DNA of 64,000 bases from Methylobacterium sp. (GTDB taxonomy: Bacteria; Pseudomonadota; Alphaproteobacteria; Rhizobiales; Beijerinckiaceae). The DNA is taken from positions 62,001 to 126,000 of the forward strand of contig NZ_JAIETD010000041.1 in the NCBI RefSeq assembly GCF_019745455.1, in the 5' to 3' direction. Positions within the stretch are counted from its first letter, which is position 1; each line of letters starts with the position of its first letter. The notes under the pieces were generated by a model. It was given only the letters and a program-made list of their open reading frames with translations, was not told where the DNA came from and made no database searches. Made by a program: the position numbers and the translations under genes. Shown here in pieces: positions 28,207 to 38,718 of this stretch.

Positions 28207-29393
28207 CGCGGAGCGATCCTCTCATCAGTCCGGCTACGCTACAGGGCAACGAACCGAGCGGGCAGCTGCGTCTCACCCGCCTGATCTGCCGCGACTTCCG
28301 CAACCACGCCGACCTCGACCTGTCGTTGACCCGTCGCTTCGTGGCGCTGGTCGGCGAGAACGGTGCGGGCAAGACCAACCTGCTCGAGGCCGTCTCGCTG
28401 TTCTCGCCAGGGCGCGGCCTGCGCCGGGCCGATTTCGCCGGCATGGCCCGCAGCGGCGGCCCCGGCAGCTTCGCCGTCTCGATGACCCTGGCGAGCGATG
28501 GAGACGAGCATCGGATCGGCACCGGCTACGAGCCCGCCGGCTTCATCGCGCGTGCTGCGCGGCTGTGCCGGATCGACGGCGCCAGCGTACCCTCCCCGAT
28601 CGCCTTCTCGGAATTCATGCGGGTGGTCTGGCTGACGCCCGATCTGGACGGCCTCTTTCGCGGTCCGGCCGGCGAGCGCCGCCGCTTCCTCGATCGGCTG
28701 GTCCTCGCCGTCGATGCCGCGCACGGTGCCCGGGTTGGTGCTCTCGAACGGGCCCTGCGCTCGCGCAACCGCCTCCTCGACGAGAGACCGGACGATGGAC
28801 GCTGGCTCGACGCGATCGAACGGGAACTCGCCGAGCTCGGCGTCGCCGTGGCGCTTGCCCGCCGAGAGACCGCCGAGCGCCTCGACAGGCTCATCGCGGA
28901 GGGCCGCGACGATGCCCAGCCCTTCCCCTGGGCCGGTGTGCGACTGGAGGGCGATCTCGACGACCTCGTCGCCGTCTGGCCGGCGATCGAGGCGGAGGAC
29001 CGCTACCGGCAGGCCCTGCGACAGGGCCGCGCCCGCGACCGTGCCGCCGGCCGCACCCTCAACGGCCCGCAGACCACCGACCTCGTGGTGCGTCATGGGC
29101 CGAAGGACGTGCCTGCCGCCACCGCCTCCACCGGCGAGCAGAAGGCGCTGCTGATCGGCCTCGTCCTCGCCCATGCCCGCCTCGTCCGGGCGATGTGCGG
29201 GATCGCCCCCGTGATCCTCCTCGACGAGGTCGCCGCCCATCTCGACCCGCGGCGGCGGGCCGGTTTGTTCGAGGCGCTGGAGGCCCTCCCGGGGCAGGTC
29301 TGGATGACGGGTGCCGACCCGGCCCTGTTCGCCGAGCTCGAAGGGCGAGCGGATGTGATCAGGGTCGCCGAGGGACAGATCGTCGGCGGCTGA
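28203..29393 (+). CDS. recF: DNA replication/repair protein RecF
   Basis: LTRLICRDFRNHADLDLSL, GENGAGKTNLLEAVSLFSPGRGLR, ILLDEVAAHLDPRRR; start overlaps the dnaN stop. Confidence 0.97.
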   Translation: MTRSDPLISPATLQGNEPSGQLRLTRLICRDFRNHADLDLSLTRRFVALVGENGAGKTNLLEAVSLFSPGRGLRRADFAGMARSGGPGSFAVSMTLASDGDEHRIGTGYEPAGFIARAARLCRIDGASVPSPIAFSEFMRVVWLTPDLDGLFRGPAGERRRFLDRLVLAVDAAHGARVGALERALRSRNRLLDERPDDGRWLDAIERELAELGVAVALARRETAERLDRLIAEGRDDAQPFPWAGVRLEGDLDDLVAVWPAIEAEDRYRQALRQGRARDRAAGRTLNGPQTTDLVVRHGPKDVPAATASTGEQKALLIGLVLAHARLVRAMCGIAPVILLDEVAAHLDPRRRAGLFEALEALPGQVWMTGADPALFAELEGRADVIRVAEGQIVGG

Positions 29394-29406
29394 GTTCGCG
29401 GCTCTT

Positions 29407-29814
29407 TCAGGCCAGGGCCGACGCGATGTCGGTCCGCGAAAAGTCGTTGCCGACGAAAAGAAGCGGGACATTGTGCGTCCGGGCGCAGGCATAGGCGAAG
29501 CAGTCGCCGATGTTGAGTTGCGCAGGGTGGCCCCGGCCCTTTCCGTAGCGAGCGTGGGCGACGAGCGCGATGCGAGCCTCGTCATCAGCGATGGGGACGC
29601 AGGCGACGTTTGCTGCTGCCAGAAATCCGCGGGTTTCCGCCTCGCCGTCGTCCACCGTGTATCCACGCTTTCGACAAAGAGCCATCACGGTCTCGAAGAC
29701 CGCGAAAGCCGACGTGATCGGCTCCTTCGCCAACCGAAGGCGGTCGGCGACCGGCAGGTACCCGGGCTCGGCGAAGAGGATGGCGACAAGGGCCGAGGCG
29801 TCAACGAACATCAA
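29407..29814 (-). CDS. vapC: PIN-domain ribonuclease toxin VapC
   Basis: [47 protein letters not shown]. Confidence 0.93.
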   Translation of the reverse strand: MMFVDASALVAILFAEPGYLPVADRLRLAKEPITSAFAVFETVMALCRKRGYTVDDGEAETRGFLAAANVACVPIADDEARIALVAHARYGKGRGHPAQLNIGDCFAYACARTHNVPLLFVGNDFSRTDIASALA

Positions 29815-30050
29815 TCTTCGTAGAGGCTGTCGTAGAACGCCTTGTCCGCTTTCAGCCCGGTATCCGGATAGCTGGCGATTCGATCCTGGATCGGTTTGAT
29901 GCGTGCGAGAAAATCGGCGAGTGACTCCTCGCGCCGCTTCAGTTCGTTCGTGAGCGCCAGTCGGACCGCTTCCGTCTTGCTGACGCGGACGCGCGATGCC
30001 AACTCTTCCGCCAAGCGGTTGACTTCCTCACTTCGGATATTCAGAGGCAT
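29811..30050 (-). CDS. vapB: VapB-type (PSK-family) antitoxin
   Basis: [37 protein letters not shown]; overlaps vapC by 4 nt; a GTG at 30059 is an alternative start. Confidence 0.9.
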   Translation of the reverse strand: MPLNIRSEEVNRLAEELASRVRVSKTEAVRLALTNELKRREESLADFLARIKPIQDRIASYPDTGLKADKAFYDSLYED

Positions 30051-30151
30051 GGAATTCACCGTGTGTAGGCAGTCGCAGCATAACGTCTACACGGCGACAA
30101 TACAACTCCTCGGCGATTGAAAACCTTATTAGCACCGGTCAAAGACACCGC

Positions 30152-32005
30152 ATGACCTCTCGCCTCGACGAAGCCCGGCGCGCCCTCAAGACGACCTTCG
30201 GCTACGATGATTTCCGCCCCGGCCAGGACGAGGTGATCGGGGCCGTCCTCGACGGCGCGGACGTATTCGCCGTCATGCCGACGGGCTCAGGCAAGTCGAT
30301 GACATACCAGTTACCCGCGCTGGTGGAATCCTCGCTCACCGTTGTGGTCTCGCCCCTGATCGCGCTGATGCACGACCAAGTCCAGCAGATGCGCGGCTTC
30401 GGCGTCTCGGCCGCGACGCTCAATTCCACGGTGGCAGATGCCGAGGCCCGCGAAGCCTGGCGGATGATCCGGGCCGGGGACCTGCGCCTGCTCTTCGTCT
30501 CGCCCGAGCGGCTGATGATGGAGGGTCTGGTCGAGGCCCTGCGCGGGGCCGGCGTGCGGCGGCTCGCTGTCGACGAGGCCCATTGCGTCTCGCAATGGGG
30601 CCACGACTTCCGGCCCGAATACCGCGACCTCGCCCGCGCCCGCACCGCCCTCGGCGACGTCCAGACCGTGGCTCTCACCGCCACCGCCGACACCGCGACA
30701 CGGGCCGACATCACCGAACGGCTGTTTCCCGCCGGCCGCCCGCTCAAGGCCTTCGTGCATTCCTTCGATCGGCCCAATATCCGGCTCACCTTCGCGCCGA
30801 AGGACCAGCCGACCCGGCAGATCGAGCGCTTCCTGAAGCACCGCCGCTCGGAGAGCGGGATCATCTACTGCTCCTCGCGCAAGCGCACCGAGCAGCTCGC
30901 CGAGGTCCTGGCCAAGGACGGCTTCAACGCCCTGCCCTACCATGCCGGCCTCGACCAGGGCACACGCATGAAGAACCAGGACATCTTCCTGCAGGAAGAC
31001 GGCGTCGTGATGACCGCCACCGTCGCCTTCGGCATGGGCATCAACAAGCCCGATGTGCGGTTCGTCTGCCATGCCGACATGCCGGGCAATGTCGAAGGCT
31101 ATTACCAGGAGATCGGGCGCGCCGGCCGCGACGGGCTGCCCGCCGATACGCTCACGCTCTACGGCCTCGACGACATGTCGCTCAAGCGCCGCCAGATCGA
31201 CGAGAAGGACGTGCCCGACGAGCGCCGCCGGGTCGAGCGGCGCAAGCTCGAGGCCATGATCGCGCTCTGCGAGGGCGCCCTCTGCCGCCGGCAATCGCTG
31301 CTCGCCTATTTCGACGAGGCGAGCGAGCCGTGCGGGCGCTGCGACCTCTGCCGCGGCGGCGTCTCCCTCGTCGACGGCACCGTCAACGCGCAGAAGCTGC
31401 TCTCGGCGATCGTTCGCACCGGCCAGCGCTTCGGCGCGGCCTATGTCTGCGACGTCGTCCATGGCAAGGAATCCGAGCCGATCCGCCGCAACGGCCACAC
31501 CGCCCTCAAGACGTTCGGCGTCGGTGCCGACAAGCCGGTCCCGGCCTGGCGCACGATGCTGCGCCAGCTCTTTGCGGCCGGGGCGGTGGCCGAGAACGGC
31601 GACGGTTTCGGCGGCCTCTCGGTGACGCAGAAGGGCGAGGCGATCCTGTTCGGCCGGGAGAGCGTCCAGTTCCGGCCCGATCCCGAGCCAAGCCCGGCGC
31701 AAGCCCGCGAGCGCCGCCGCGGACCTGCCCGCGAGGATGCCGCCCTCGACCTCGACCCCGCGACCGAGGAGCTGTTCCAGCACCTGCGGGGCCTTCGCGC
31801 CACCATCGCCCGCACGGAGGGAATTGCCGCCTTCATGGTCTTCCCCGACCGGACCCTGATCGAGATGGCGAGGACGAAGCCGGTGGATCTCTATGCCCTG
31901 CGCACCGTCCACGGGGTCGGCGAGCGCAAGCGGGACGCCTATGGCGAAAGGTTCGTCGAAGCGATCGCCGACCATCTGTCTCAGGCGCCGGCTGCATCCG
32001 CGTGA
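30152..32005 (+). CDS. recQ: ATP-dependent DNA helicase RecQ
   Basis: [63 protein letters not shown]. Confidence 0.97.
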   Translation: MTSRLDEARRALKTTFGYDDFRPGQDEVIGAVLDGADVFAVMPTGSGKSMTYQLPALVESSLTVVVSPLIALMHDQVQQMRGFGVSAATLNSTVADAEAREAWRMIRAGDLRLLFVSPERLMMEGLVEALRGAGVRRLAVDEAHCVSQWGHDFRPEYRDLARARTALGDVQTVALTATADTATRADITERLFPAGRPLKAFVHSFDRPNIRLTFAPKDQPTRQIERFLKHRRSESGIIYCSSRKRTEQLAEVLAKDGFNALPYHAGLDQGTRMKNQDIFLQEDGVVMTATVAFGMGINKPDVRFVCHADMPGNVEGYYQEIGRAGRDGLPADTLTLYGLDDMSLKRRQIDEKDVPDERRRVERRKLEAMIALCEGALCRRQSLLAYFDEASEPCGRCDLCRGGVSLVDGTVNAQKLLSAIVRTGQRFGAAYVCDVVHGKESEPIRRNGHTALKTFGVGADKPVPAWRTMLRQLFAAGAVAENGDGFGGLSVTQKGEAILFGRESVQFRPDPEPSPAQARERRRGPAREDAALDLDPATEELFQHLRGLRATIARTEGIAAFMVFPDRTLIEMARTKPVDLYALRTVHGVGERKRDAYGERFVEAIADHLSQAPAASA

Positions 32006-32183
32006 TGCCGTTTCGCACTCGCCGGGCGGTGGAGGGATCGTGTAGGGACGTGGTCCGCGTCCGAGCCTGCGACCTCGACGGGCTTGGCCACCGGACGGAT
32101 CGACCATCTCTCAGGATACCGCGCTGACCGATCTGCCGACCGATCCCACGCTCCAGAAGACCCTGCCCCGGCAGGTCTTCTAC

Positions 32184-33347
32184 ATGCCGGGCTTCGATCC
32201 GCGCCAGCCGGAGACCTATTGGGGTTTGTTCCGGCGCGAGGCGCGGCTCACCACCAAGCGCCGCGGCACCCCGATCACGGTCGGCGATCCGGTTCGCTCG
32301 GCAGATGGGCTGCGGCTCGAATGGCGGCTCGAATCGGCCGGTGTCGAGACCCGCTACACGCTGCTGCGCTGGGACGACATCGTCCGCGCCCGGTTCCCAC
32401 GGTCGAACTGGCGCCGCATGATCGAGACAGCTTCCCTGTGGCGGCGGTTGTCGCGGAGCGGCTACCTGCGCGCCTTCAAGCGCGAGGCTCGGCGCTTCCA
32501 TCGCGTCATCACCGGCATCCACCTCATCTACGCCTTCCTCATCCTTCTCAGCCTCGCACTGGCTAGCCTCCTCCTCCTCGTGCCGGCCGACCTCGTCCCG
32601 AGGCCCCTCGTCGTCGCTGCAATTCCGGCGGCCGCCTACGTCATCCTGTCCGGGCTGATGCAGCTCACCCGCGGGAAGCCCTTCTTCGTCGCCCATCTCG
32701 TCGACGACACCGCTTTCACCCATGCCCATGCCAAGGGGAAGACTCCCGAGATGGAGGCGCGCCTCGATGCCTTCGCGCGTGAGATCCGGGCGGCCGAGGG
32801 CAAATTCAGCGAAATCGTCGTCATCGGGCATTCCTCGTCGAGCTTCTTCGGCTTCGAGGCCCTCGACAGGGTGCTGATGGACGATCCGGATTTCGGGCAA
32901 CGCGGGACGCCGGTCTCTTTCGTCACCATCGGCAGCGTGATCCCCTGGATCACCCTCGATGCCAACGCGGCCTCGACACGCGCCGCCCTGGCCAGGGTCG
33001 CCGCCGCTTCGGCGATCGGCTGGCTCGACATCCGGACGAAATGGGACTGGCTCTCGATCTACAAGCGCGATCCCTTGAGCGGCTCCGGTCTTCCTTCGCC
33101 CAGGGCGCACCGACCGATCGAGCTCTACGTGCGGATGCCGGATTTCGTCGAGGCGAGAACGCTGTTCCGGCGCCGCTTCAACCTGTTCCAGATGCACTTC
33201 CAACTGCTGATGTCGAGCCACAGCCCGCACACCTTCGATTACATCAGCTTCGTCACCGGTCCCGAGCCGATCCATGAGCTGATCCAGAGCTGGCGCAGCA
33301 TCAAGGCGCAGCCGATGGGGCGCGAGAAGGAGGTCGACGCCTGGTGA
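32184..33347 (+). CDS. membrane protein with alpha/beta-hydrolase-like GHSSSS motif, unknown function
   Basis: 387 aa; TM segment LIYAFLILLSLALASLLLLV; VVIGHSSSSFFGFEAL nucleophile-elbow-like motif; SHSPHTFDYISFVTG near the C-terminus. Confidence 0.75.
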   Translation: MPGFDPRQPETYWGLFRREARLTTKRRGTPITVGDPVRSADGLRLEWRLESAGVETRYTLLRWDDIVRARFPRSNWRRMIETASLWRRLSRSGYLRAFKREARRFHRVITGIHLIYAFLILLSLALASLLLLVPADLVPRPLVVAAIPAAAYVILSGLMQLTRGKPFFVAHLVDDTAFTHAHAKGKTPEMEARLDAFAREIRAAEGKFSEIVVIGHSSSSFFGFEALDRVLMDDPDFGQRGTPVSFVTIGSVIPWITLDANAASTRAALARVAAASAIGWLDIRTKWDWLSIYKRDPLSGSGLPSPRAHRPIELYVRMPDFVEARTLFRRRFNLFQMHFQLLMSSHSPHTFDYISFVTGPEPIHELIQSWRSIKAQPMGREKEVDAW

Positions 33348-33473
33348 AGGGGCGGATTTCCGCAGGGGTCTTCCCCTTGTCCGGCGATCGATTGTTGCCA
33401 GCGCCCGCGTTGAGCGACTAGAGGCTGCCATCGGTCCAAAGGCCACGGCGCGCCGCCGATCGAGGGGAGCCGC

Positions 33474-35693
33474 ATGTTCCGCAACGTTGTCCCGATCACT
33501 TCCGAGCTCATCAAGCAGCATGGCTTGACCCCGGAGGAGTACGAGCGCTTCCACGGCCTGATCGGCCGCGACCCGACGCTGACCGAGCTCGGCATCGTCT
33601 CGGCGATGTGGAACGAGCACTGCTCCTATAAGTCCTCGCGAAAGCACCTGCGCGGGTTGCCGACCACCGGTCCGCACGTGATCCAGGGGCCCGGCGAGAA
33701 TGCCGGCGTCATCGATATCGGCGACGGCCTGGCCTGCGTGTTCAAGATGGAGAGCCACAACCACCCAAGCTTCATCGAGCCCTATCAGGGCGCGGCGACC
33801 GGCGTCGGCGGCATTCTTCGCGACGTGTTCACGATGGGGGCTCGGCCGATCGCGGCTTTGAACGCCCTCCGCTTCGGTTCGCCTGACCATCCGCGCACCC
33901 GCCACCTCGTCTCGGGCGTGGTCGCTGGCATCGGCGGCTATGGCAATTCCTTCGGCGTGCCGACGGTCGGCGGGGCCGTCGGGTTCCATTCCCGCTATGA
34001 CGGCAACATCCTGGTCAACGCCATGGCGGTCGGCCTCGCGAGGACCGACGGAATCTTCTACGCGGCGGCCACCGGCATCGGGAATCCCATCGTCTATCTC
34101 GGCTCTAAGACCGGCCGCGACGGCATCCACGGCGCCAGCATGGCCTCGGCCGAGTTCGACGACTCATCCGAATCGAAGCGCCCGACGGTCCAGGTCGGCG
34201 ATCCCTTCGCGGAGAAGCTACTGCTCGAAGCCTGTCTCGAGCTGATGGCGTCCGGTGCCGTCATCGCGATCCAGGACATGGGCGCGGCCGGCCTCACCTG
34301 CTCGGCGGTCGAGATGGGCGCAAAGGGCGACCTCGGGGTCGAGCTTCACATCGAGAAGGTGCCGGCCCGCGAAGCCAACATGAGCGCCTACGAAATGATG
34401 CTCTCCGAGAGCCAGGAGCGGATGCTGATGGTGCTCAAGCCCGGCATGGAGGCGGAGGCCGAGGCCATCTTCGTGAAGTGGGGCCTCGATTTCGCGATCA
34501 TCGGGCATACGACCGATACCCTGCGTTTCGTGATCAAGCACGACGGCGAGGTCATGGCCGACCTGCCGATCAAGGAGCTCGGCGACGAGGCGCCGCTCTA
34601 CGACCGGCCGCACATCGCCAACACTCACCAGGCGGTGATCCCTGCCGCCGACGTGCCGGCGACCGTGGGCCATGCCGAGGCGCTGAAGCGACTCGTCGGA
34701 TCGCCGGACCTCTCGTCCAAGCGCTGGGTCTACGAACAATACGACCACTTCATTCTCGGCAATACCGTGCAGAAGCCCGGCGGCGACGCGGCAATCGTGC
34801 GGGTCGAGGACGGTCCCAAGGGCCTCGCCCTGACCTGCGACGTCACCCCACGCTATTGCGAGGCCGACCCGGTCGAGGGCGGCAGGCAGGCGGTGGCCGA
34901 GGCTTGGCGCAACATCACGGCCGTGGGCGGTCGGCCGCTCGCCATCACCGACAACCTCAATTTCGGCAACCCTGAAAAGCCCGAGGTGATGGGCCAGCTC
35001 GTGGGCTGTCTCAAGGGCATCGGCGAGGCCTGCCTGGCGCTCGACTTCCCCGTCGTGTCGGGCAACGTCTCGCTCTACAACGAGACCAACGGCATCGGCA
35101 TCCTGCCGACCCCGACCATCGGCGGCGTCGGCGTTCTCGACGATGTGACCCGCCACGCCACGATCGCGCTCAAGCAAGAGGGCGACGTGCTGGTGCTCGT
35201 CGGGGAGACGGAAGGCTGGCTCGGGCAGTCGGTCTACCTCGCGGTCATCGCCGGCCGCGAGGAGGGAGCTCCTCCCCGGGTCGATCTCGCGCAAGAGCGC
35301 CGCAACGGCGACTTCGTGCGCGGGCTCATCACCTCCGGGCGCGTCGACAGCGTCCATGACCTCTCCGATGGCGGCCTTGCCGTTGCACTCGCCGAGATGG
35401 CTTTGGCCGGGGGGCTCGGCGCCGCGCTGAGCGATGGACCTACGGATCTGCCGGCCCATGCCTGGCTCTTCGGCGAGGACCAGGGGCGGTACCTCCTGAG
35501 CACCAGCATGACGACGGCCCAGGACCTTCTCGCCCGTGCCGGCGAGCTCGGCATCGCGGCCGCGATCGTCGGCAGCGTCGGCGGCTATGGTTTGACCCTG
35601 CCGGGCGGCGAGACCATATCGCTGGCGGAGCTGCGCGAGGCCCATGAGGGCTGGCTTCCGAACTACATGGCGAGCCGGCCGGCCGCCGCCTGA
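33474..35693 (+). CDS. purL: phosphoribosylformylglycinamidine synthase subunit PurL
   Basis: [62 protein letters not shown]. Confidence 0.98.
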   Translation: MFRNVVPITSELIKQHGLTPEEYERFHGLIGRDPTLTELGIVSAMWNEHCSYKSSRKHLRGLPTTGPHVIQGPGENAGVIDIGDGLACVFKMESHNHPSFIEPYQGAATGVGGILRDVFTMGARPIAALNALRFGSPDHPRTRHLVSGVVAGIGGYGNSFGVPTVGGAVGFHSRYDGNILVNAMAVGLARTDGIFYAAATGIGNPIVYLGSKTGRDGIHGASMASAEFDDSSESKRPTVQVGDPFAEKLLLEACLELMASGAVIAIQDMGAAGLTCSAVEMGAKGDLGVELHIEKVPAREANMSAYEMMLSESQERMLMVLKPGMEAEAEAIFVKWGLDFAIIGHTTDTLRFVIKHDGEVMADLPIKELGDEAPLYDRPHIANTHQAVIPAADVPATVGHAEALKRLVGSPDLSSKRWVYEQYDHFILGNTVQKPGGDAAIVRVEDGPKGLALTCDVTPRYCEADPVEGGRQAVAEAWRNITAVGGRPLAITDNLNFGNPEKPEVMGQLVGCLKGIGEACLALDFPVVSGNVSLYNETNGIGILPTPTIGGVGVLDDVTRHATIALKQEGDVLVLVGETEGWLGQSVYLAVIAGREEGAPPRVDLAQERRNGDFVRGLITSGRVDSVHDLSDGGLAVALAEMALAGGLGAALSDGPTDLPAHAWLFGEDQGRYLLSTSMTTAQDLLARAGELGIAAAIVGSVGGYGLTLPGGETISLAELREAHEGWLPNYMASRPAAA

Positions 35694-35711
35694 TCCCGAA
35701 GGAGAGATCCC

Positions 35712-35948
35712 ATGCCGATGGATGCGCGCGAGATCGAGGCGATGATCCGCGAGGCGCTGCCCGATGCGACGATCGAGATCAAGGATCTTGCCGGCGACGG
35801 CGACCATTACGCCGCCACTGTCATCTCCTCGGCCTTCAGGGGCAAGACGCGGGTGGCGCAGCACCAGCTCGTCTACGGTGCGCTCCAGGGGCGGATGGGG
35901 GGCGTGCTCCACGCCCTTGCGCTGACCACGGGCGTCCCGCAGGATTGA
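35712..35948 (+). CDS. BolA-family protein
   Basis: IEAMIREALPDATIEIKDLAGDGDHYAATVISSAFRGKTRVAQHQLVYGAL. Confidence 0.93.
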   Translation: MPMDAREIEAMIREALPDATIEIKDLAGDGDHYAATVISSAFRGKTRVAQHQLVYGALQGRMGGVLHALALTTGVPQD

Positions 35949-35970
35949 CGGGTATCAGCAGGGCGTCCCG

Positions 35971-36465
35971 ATGGACCAGCCGAGCCTCTACGACGACGAC
36001 ATCGTGACCTGGGCCGAGCAGCAGGCGGCGGCGGTGCGGGAACTCGCGCGCCGTCCCGATCTCTCCAACATGCTCGATTGGGAAAACGTCGCCGAGGAGA
36101 TCGAGAGCGTGGGGCGGTCTCATATCCGTGCGGTCGAAGGGCTGCTGATCCAGACTCTCGCTCACCTCCTGAAGCGCATCTCGGCTCCGCTTGCACCGGC
36201 AAGCATGCACTGGCGAGAGGAAATCGCGACGTTTCAGGCAACTGCATGGAACGCCTATGAGCCGTCGATGCGTCAGAGACTGAACTGGTACAGGATCTGG
36301 AAGACCGCGCTCACCGCAGCGGAAGCCGGCCTGGGCGCTTTTGGAAATCAACTTCTTCCCGGCCTACCCAAGGCTTGCCCGATCGACCCTGAGGACCTTC
36401 TCGCGGAGCGCTTCGATATCGATCGCGCTCTGCATACGCTTGCCGCCTCGGTTGCACGACGCTGA
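35971..36465 (+). CDS. DUF29 domain protein
   Basis: YDDDIVTWAEQQAAAVRELA..LDWENVAEEIESVGRSHIRAVEGLLIQTLAHLLK. Confidence 0.88.
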   Translation: MDQPSLYDDDIVTWAEQQAAAVRELARRPDLSNMLDWENVAEEIESVGRSHIRAVEGLLIQTLAHLLKRISAPLAPASMHWREEIATFQATAWNAYEPSMRQRLNWYRIWKTALTAAEAGLGAFGNQLLPGLPKACPIDPEDLLAERFDIDRALHTLAASVARR

Positions 36466-36506
36466 TCGAGACCGCACATACCATGACGACAGACAAGGAT
36501 TGAGCA

Positions 36507-36845
36507 ATGACCGACGTCAACACCACAATCAGGAACGAGATCGACTCCCAGGACGTGGTCGTGTTCATGAAGGGCACGCCGCAATTCCCGATGTGCGGCT
36601 TCTCCGGGCAGGTCGTCCAGATCCTCAACTACCTCGAAGTGCCGTTCAAGGGCGTGAACGTCCTCGACGACATGGCGGTCCGCGACGGTATCAAGGCCTT
36701 TTCGAACTGGCCGACGATCCCGCAGATCTACGTGAAGGGCGAGTTCGTCGGCGGCTGCGACATCACCCGCGAGATGTTCCAGTCCGGCGAGCTGCAGCAG
36801 TTCCTCTCCGAGAAGGGCGTGCCGGTGAAGGCCACTGCTGCGTGA
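36507..36845 (+). CDS. grxD: monothiol glutaredoxin Grx4 family
   Basis: [25 protein letters not shown] (CGFS), [21 protein letters not shown]. Confidence 0.97.
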   Translation: MTDVNTTIRNEIDSQDVVVFMKGTPQFPMCGFSGQVVQILNYLEVPFKGVNVLDDMAVRDGIKAFSNWPTIPQIYVKGEFVGGCDITREMFQSGELQQFLSEKGVPVKATAA

Positions 36846-36986
36846 GGCGCCTCCATCGCTGCCGCCCGTCTCCGTCATGGAGCGTGCGGCAGCGCTCTTG
36901 ACCTGTCCTCTCCTGCCTCGCGGCCCGGCACGATTTCGCCATTGTTGAGCCTTAGCCGTTTCCCCCGCGGTGCTCAGCGAAGGATC

Positions 36987-37019
36987 CGGTTAACCGTCCG
37001 TTTACGGTTACCGGTAACC
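36987..37019. promoter_or_regulatory. CtrA-like TTAA-N7-TTTA site nested with two perfect palindromes
   Basis: CGGTTAACCG (36987-36996), TTAACCGTCCGTTTA (36990-37004), GGTTACCGGTAACC (37006-37019). Confidence 0.45.
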
Positions 37020-37082
37020 TTGCGGTCACTATGATGTCCGGCGCCATGCGCGGTGCGGCAAAGGTTGGGGACCATCGGGCAC

Positions 37083-38597
37083 ATGAAGACGCGAGACCGA
37101 GCGCCAACCGCCGTCCGTCGCCGCCGTCTGGTCAGCCGCTCCGTCGCATTGATGTCCGGCATCGCCGCTCTTCTCATCGGGGGCGCGAGCGGAACGCAGG
37201 ATGCGGTCGCCAACGGCGACACTCGTACCCTCTCGATCTTCCATTCCCACACCAAGGAGAGCGCGACCGTCACGTTCAAACGCGACGGGCGCTACGATAA
37301 GGCCGCTCTTGAGCAGCTGAATTGGTTGCTGCGCGATTGGCGCGTCGACGAGCCGACTAAGATGGACCCCCGCCTGTTCGATACCGTGTGGGAAGCCTAC
37401 CGCTCGGTCGGTTCGTCGGAACCGATCACCGTGGTCTCGGCCTATCGCTCGCCCGGCACGAACTCGATGCTGCGCCGACGCTCGCGCGGGGTCGCCGAGT
37501 TCAGCCAGCACACGCTCGGCAAGGCGATGGACTTCTACCTCCCCGACGTCTCGGTCGACCGCATCCGCGCGGTCGGCATGCAGATGCAGCGCGGCGGCGT
37601 CGGCTGGTATCCGCATGCGGGCTCGCCTTTCGTCCATCTCGATGTCGGTTCGGTCCGGTCTTGGCCGCGCATGAGCCACGACCAGCTCGCCCGGCTGTTT
37701 CCGGACGGCCGCACCGTCCATCTGCCGACCGACAACCGTCCTCTTCCCCGCTACGAGGAGGCCCGCGCCGAGATCCTGGCGCGCGGCGGCACCGTCCTCG
37801 GCCAGACCCAGTACGCGGGCGCATCGGACGAGGACGAGGGTCCGAGCCTGAAGGGCTTCTTCGCAGGCCTGTTCGGAAGCAGCGGTCGCTCGAACGACTC
37901 GCAAGCCGCGGCGCCGTCCCCCGCGAAGGCGCGGAGCAGGGCTTCGGTCATGGTCGCCAGCGCGGATCCGGAGGACGCCGTCGGCACGCGCGCCGCCCTC
38001 GCCTATGCGGCGAGCCCCGATACCGGAAAGGCTGATTCCCTCCGCCGCGACGGACGCGATACGCGAAGCCTGCTCACCGCCGAGACGGCTGCCCCGACCT
38101 CACCCAAGGATACCCTCCAGGCCATCATGCCGGCACCGCCGCGCCGGCCTGCCGAGTTCGCCGCCGTCGCTGCCGCCCTGGCGATGCCGTTGCCACCGCC
38201 GCGTCCCGCGGTGCAGGTCGCCTCGCTTGGTACGGCAGCTCTTGGTGCGACAGCTCCTGGAACGTCCGGCATGGCTAATGTCGTGCCGCTGCGTTCTTCG
38301 GCGCCACCACCCGCTCCGGAGCCCGACCCGCTTCCCGTCTCCGCCCGCCTGCCTGCCGATGCCGACCCGCGCGCGCAATTGCGCTGGCTCTTCGCCGTGG
38401 CCGTGGCCCAGTCGATCGACCGGTCGGCACCCGTTGTTCATCTCGCCGTCGCCCATCCGCGCGCCGATGGAGCGCCGGCAGGCCTCGTCGGCCGGCCCGC
38501 CGACGCAATCGCCACGCGATTCTCGACGCAGGGCGCCCAAACGCCGGGAACGGCGCGCTTCTCAGGGTCGGCGACACAGGCGATCGTGCCTCGCTGA
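37083..38597 (+). CDS. DUF882 / peptidase M15-type (YcbK-like) cell-wall protein with long Ala/Pro-rich tail
   Basis: VVSAYRSPGTNSMLRRRSRGVAEFSQHTLGKAMDFYLPDV ... GGVGWYPHAGSPFVHLDVGSVRSWPRM. Confidence 0.92.
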   Translation: MKTRDRAPTAVRRRRLVSRSVALMSGIAALLIGGASGTQDAVANGDTRTLSIFHSHTKESATVTFKRDGRYDKAALEQLNWLLRDWRVDEPTKMDPRLFDTVWEAYRSVGSSEPITVVSAYRSPGTNSMLRRRSRGVAEFSQHTLGKAMDFYLPDVSVDRIRAVGMQMQRGGVGWYPHAGSPFVHLDVGSVRSWPRMSHDQLARLFPDGRTVHLPTDNRPLPRYEEARAEILARGGTVLGQTQYAGASDEDEGPSLKGFFAGLFGSSGRSNDSQAAAPSPAKARSRASVMVASADPEDAVGTRAALAYAASPDTGKADSLRRDGRDTRSLLTAETAAPTSPKDTLQAIMPAPPRRPAEFAAVAAALAMPLPPPRPAVQVASLGTAALGATAPGTSGMANVVPLRSSAPPPAPEPDPLPVSARLPADADPRAQLRWLFAVAVAQSIDRSAPVVHLAVAHPRADGAPAGLVGRPADAIATRFSTQGAQTPGTARFSGSATQAIVPR

Positions 38598-38718
38598 TAG
38601 CGAAGATCGGACCTGCTCCGGGTAGCAGGTTGCGATCTGTCGGCGTCCCGAAGGCGAGCGGCATGAACTCGACATCGCCGGGGATGCCAGAACCAACTCC
38701 GTAAGACGGAGGTCCGCC

